Assembly: GCF_016811075.1 (NCBI RefSeq)
Contig: NZ_JAFBGL010000006.1
Location: forward strand, 186,001-250,000
Direction of reading: 5' to 3'
Origin: Oceaniferula flava
Lineage (GTDB): Bacteria; Verrucomicrobiota; Verrucomicrobiia; Verrucomicrobiales; Akkermansiaceae
Length of the DNA stretch: 64,000 nucleotides
Part shown: positions 62,157 through 64,000 of the stretch, in pieces
Layout: the number at the start of each line of letters is the position of its first letter
Position numbering within the stretch: position 1 is the stretch's first letter
Made by a program: the position numbers and the translations under genes
The notes under the pieces: model-generated
Seen by the model: only the letters and a program-made list of their open reading frames with translations
Database searches by the model: none
What the model was told of the DNA's origin: nothing

Positions 62157-63485
62157 TTAGAGCTGTGTGGAGTCCTTGGAAAGCAGGTTGGTCTCCTCGT
62201 TGCTGGCGATCTCATCGCGCACGGCTTCCTCCAGATCGAGGTCCTTGCCGGTGTCGGTGTCCTCGAAGGACGGCTCACCCTGGCTGGAGGCGGTCGAGCG
62301 ATTTTCGCCACTGGCAGGGGGCTGGTTGATGACGCGGTAGATCGGTTCCGGCATTTCGATGCCTTCCTGGTCGAACTTGGTTTTGATCAGTCGGATCGAT
62401 TCGCTGCGCACCTTGAGGTAGTCGCTCTGGCGCTGGTCAAGCCAGCCGAAGAAGCGCATCTTCACCGAGCTGTCACCGAGTTCCTCGATGATGACGCTCG
62501 GTTTGGGGTCGTCGAGCACGCCGTCGATTTTTTGCAGGATGGAAATGCCGAGTTGTTTCACGCGGACCAGGTCGAGTTCTACCGAGACGCCCACGGCGAA
62601 GTCGAAGCGGCGTTTCGGATTGCGGCTGAAGTTGACGATTTCTTCCTTCAGGATCTTGCCGTTGGGCACCCGCAGGTGGTTGCCGTCCACGGTCATCAGC
62701 ACGGTGTCCCGGGAGGTGAGGCGGACCACGGTGCCCTTGCGACTGCCCACCTCCACGGCGTCGCCGAGCTCGAAGGGGTTCCGCACGCTGAGCAGCATGC
62801 CGGCGATGTAGTTTTCCACGATCCCCTGCATGGCAAAACCGATGGCAATGCCCGCCACGCCGGCGAGTCCCAGCACGGCGGTGACCATGGTGGTGGCATC
62901 GAGCAGTTCCATCGCCAAGGCAATGGCGAGCAGCAGGATGAGCAAGCGCATCAGGCGCTTTACCAGCATCGCCGGCATGCCGTGCAGGCCGAGCTTGGTG
63001 TAGATTTTCTCCCTCGAGGTGAGCCAGCGACCGAGGAAAATGGCGACCGCTACGATCAGCGCGCTGAGGCCGATGAGGGGAAGTTTTTTGACAAAGGTCT
63101 GCCACAAGACGAGCGCCTTTTGCCGCAGCGGACTGAGTCGACCGGAGATCTCGGTGCTGGTTTCGATCTGGTTGCGGACGAAGATGACGCCCTCGGTTTT
63201 TTCCGCCAAGGCGACGGCCGTTTCCGCAGATTCCCCCTCGATCACGGTGCCCTCGAGAATGACTACGCCGCTGATGGTGCTGACCTCGATGTTTTCCAGG
63301 CCACCGATGGCTTGGTAGATATTCAGCAGGCGCTTGCTGATGTTTTGGTCGGCGGTTACCGGCGTGACCTCCACTTTTTCCTCGGTGATGCCACCCTCTT
63401 GGGCGTGCAGCTGGCCGGAGAATGCCGCGATCAGGCAGGCGGCGGTGAGCAGGAGAAGCCGAAGGGGTCGGTGCCAAGGGGTCAT
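62157..63485 (-). CDS. MscS-family mechanosensitive channel with N-terminal BON domain
   Basis: A 442-residue channel from ATG 63485 with a signal peptide (RLLLLTAACLIAAFSGQLHA). Residues 45-110 form a periplasmic BON domain (VVILEGTVIEGESAETAVAL, then EKTEGVIFVRNQI). Membrane helices follow, including MRLLILLLAIALAMELL and the pore helix GLAGVAGIAIGFAMQGIVEN. The MscS beta domain has NPFELGDAVEVGSRKGTVV. The C-terminal 60 residues are acidic and low-complexity. The BON domain may tie the channel to the wall or outer membrane. It lies upstream of the kinase and downstream of the ParA gene. Confidence 0.88.
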   Translation of the reverse strand: MTPWHRPLRLLLLTAACLIAAFSGQLHAQEGGITEEKVEVTPVTADQNISKRLLNIYQAIGGLENIEVSTISGVVILEGTVIEGESAETAVALAEKTEGVIFVRNQIETSTEISGRLSPLRQKALVLWQTFVKKLPLIGLSALIVAVAIFLGRWLTSREKIYTKLGLHGMPAMLVKRLMRLLILLLAIALAMELLDATTMVTAVLGLAGVAGIAIGFAMQGIVENYIAGMLLSVRNPFELGDAVEVGSRKGTVVRLTSRDTVLMTVDGNHLRVPNGKILKEEIVNFSRNPKRRFDFAVGVSVELDLVRVKQLGISILQKIDGVLDDPKPSVIIEELGDSSVKMRFFGWLDQRQSDYLKVRSESIRLIKTKFDQEGIEMPEPIYRVINQPPASGENRSTASSQGEPSFEDTDTGKDLDLEEAVRDEIASNEETNLLSKDSTQL

Positions 63486-63501
63486 GGCCGGAAAGGGGGG
63501 C

Positions 63502-64000
63502 TTAAGTTTGTGCCGCCAGCGGTGGTCCGCAGACCGAGTGGCGAGTGAGGAATTCATCGGTGGCGTCGCCATAGGCCTTGGCTCCGATACCGCTGGGATC
63601 GTGTTCGAAGACAGTCAGTCCGTGGCTGGGTGCCTCGCCGATACGGATCGAGCGGGGGATCACCGTGTTGTAGAGTTGGGCGGGGAAATAATTGGAAACC
63701 TCCTCGACGACTTGGCGTGAGAGGTTGGTGCGGCCGTCATACATGGTCATCAGGATGCCCTCCAGGGTGACGTCCGGATTGGCTCCGGTCTCGCGGATTT
63801 GCTCGATGACCTGGACAATTTTTGCCAGGCCCTCGAGGCCGAACCACTCGCACTGCAGCGGGATCAGGATCTCATCGGCCGCGGCCAGTGCCGAGGTCAT
63901 CAGCACGCCGAGCGACGGCGGGGTGTCCAAGATGCAGAAGTCGAACGAGTTGTGTTGCTTCGAGTTGGCCAGCAGGTTGCGCAGGCGCAGTAAGTGGTCG
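63502..64000 (-). CDS. parA: ParA/Soj-family ATPase, C-terminal part
   Basis: The frame stays open to the window edge at 64000, so the N-terminal Walker A lies outside. The visible 166 residues include the Walker B-like strand FDFCILDTPPSLGVLM, IPLQCEWFGLEGLAKIVQVI, and the later MYDGRTNLSRQVVEEVSNYF and VIPRSIRIGEAPSHGLTV blocks. These are all diagnostic of chromosomal ParA/Soj. It drives origin segregation with a ParB partner, probably just beyond the window. It is 16 bases upstream of the MscS gene. Confidence 0.92.
   Translation of the reverse strand, partial: DHLLRLRNLLANSKQHNSFDFCILDTPPSLGVLMTSALAAADEILIPLQCEWFGLEGLAKIVQVIEQIRETGANPDVTLEGILMTMYDGRTNLSRQVVEEVSNYFPAQLYNTVIPRSIRIGEAPSHGLTVFEHDPSGIGAKAYGDATDEFLTRHSVCGPPLAAQT

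Noticed and set aside
62139-63548. Long open frame of 469 codons on the plus strand
   Set aside because: It is exactly opposite the MscS gene, which has BON and MscS motifs. The antisense protein has no motifs and is rich in His/Gln, as expected from the reverse of coding DNA.

Overview
The window looks like chromosomal DNA of a free-living or marine member of the Verrucomicrobiota, probably order Verrucomicrobiales. This is inferred from gene content, not from a marker search. The signs are: a G+C of roughly 58% by eye; secreted sulfatases; a Planctomycete/Verrucomicrobia-type pair of DUF1592-family cytochrome and Tat-exported DUF1552 protein; a PEP-CTERM sorting tail; many signal-peptide proteins; Gram-negative envelope genes (lpxA, MlaF/MlaD, DUF481 barrels); and a short sigma-70 factor. 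I see no insertion sequence, prophage, CRISPR array or rRNA. Genes are tightly packed and convergent neighbours often end 3-30 bases apart.

Layout. 1-8.2 kb: end of an MFS transporter, a helicase C-terminal fragment, a PhoD-like phosphatase, a Ser/Thr phosphatase, an aldehyde dehydrogenase, YjdM, a TruC-like pseudouridine synthase and two SAM-fold enzymes. 8.2-19.2 kb: an extracellular degradation region with a 1126-residue multidomain sulfatase, an orphan PEP-CTERM tail, a CvfB-like protein, a second sulfatase and the DUF1552/DUF1592 pair. 19.2-30.8 kb: GH13 hydrolase, ruvX, mannose-1-phosphate guanylyltransferase, an SH3 lipoprotein, avtA, a thioredoxin-like protein, an M16 peptidase and a duplicated DUF481 barrel. 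30.9-39.2 kb: sigma factor, comM/yifB, a tiny secreted Cys-repeat peptide, an orphan DNA methyltransferase, dus, mlaF, mlaD and pssA. 39.2-42.3 kb: a three-gene signalling cassette, namely an NMT1-domain histidine kinase, a small membrane protein and a LytTR regulator. 42.5-51.1 kb: two amidases, a Dabb protein, an esterase coupled to a TlpA-like protein, lpxA, and a pseudokinase-SUMF1 fusion with two secreted or anchored unknowns. 51.2-64 kb: pabB, lipoproteins, superoxide dismutase with a Cys tail, rmuC, a DUF6250 protein, a lactonase, tRNA-Gly beside a duplicated tail and terminator, trpC, a PAS kinase with a receiver, a BON-MscS channel and the end of a ParA protein.

Two things stand out across scales. 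The hexamer TGTTAG/CTAACA is unusually common: I counted 49 by eye, against about 20 expected from composition. It falls in several reading frames and also between genes, and in plus-strand genes it often brings a TTA leucine codon. The strongest candidates for undescribed biology are the NMT1-kinase cassette, the Cys-repeat peptide with its palindromic leader, and the pseudokinase fused to a SUMF1 domain that lacks the catalytic cysteine pair.
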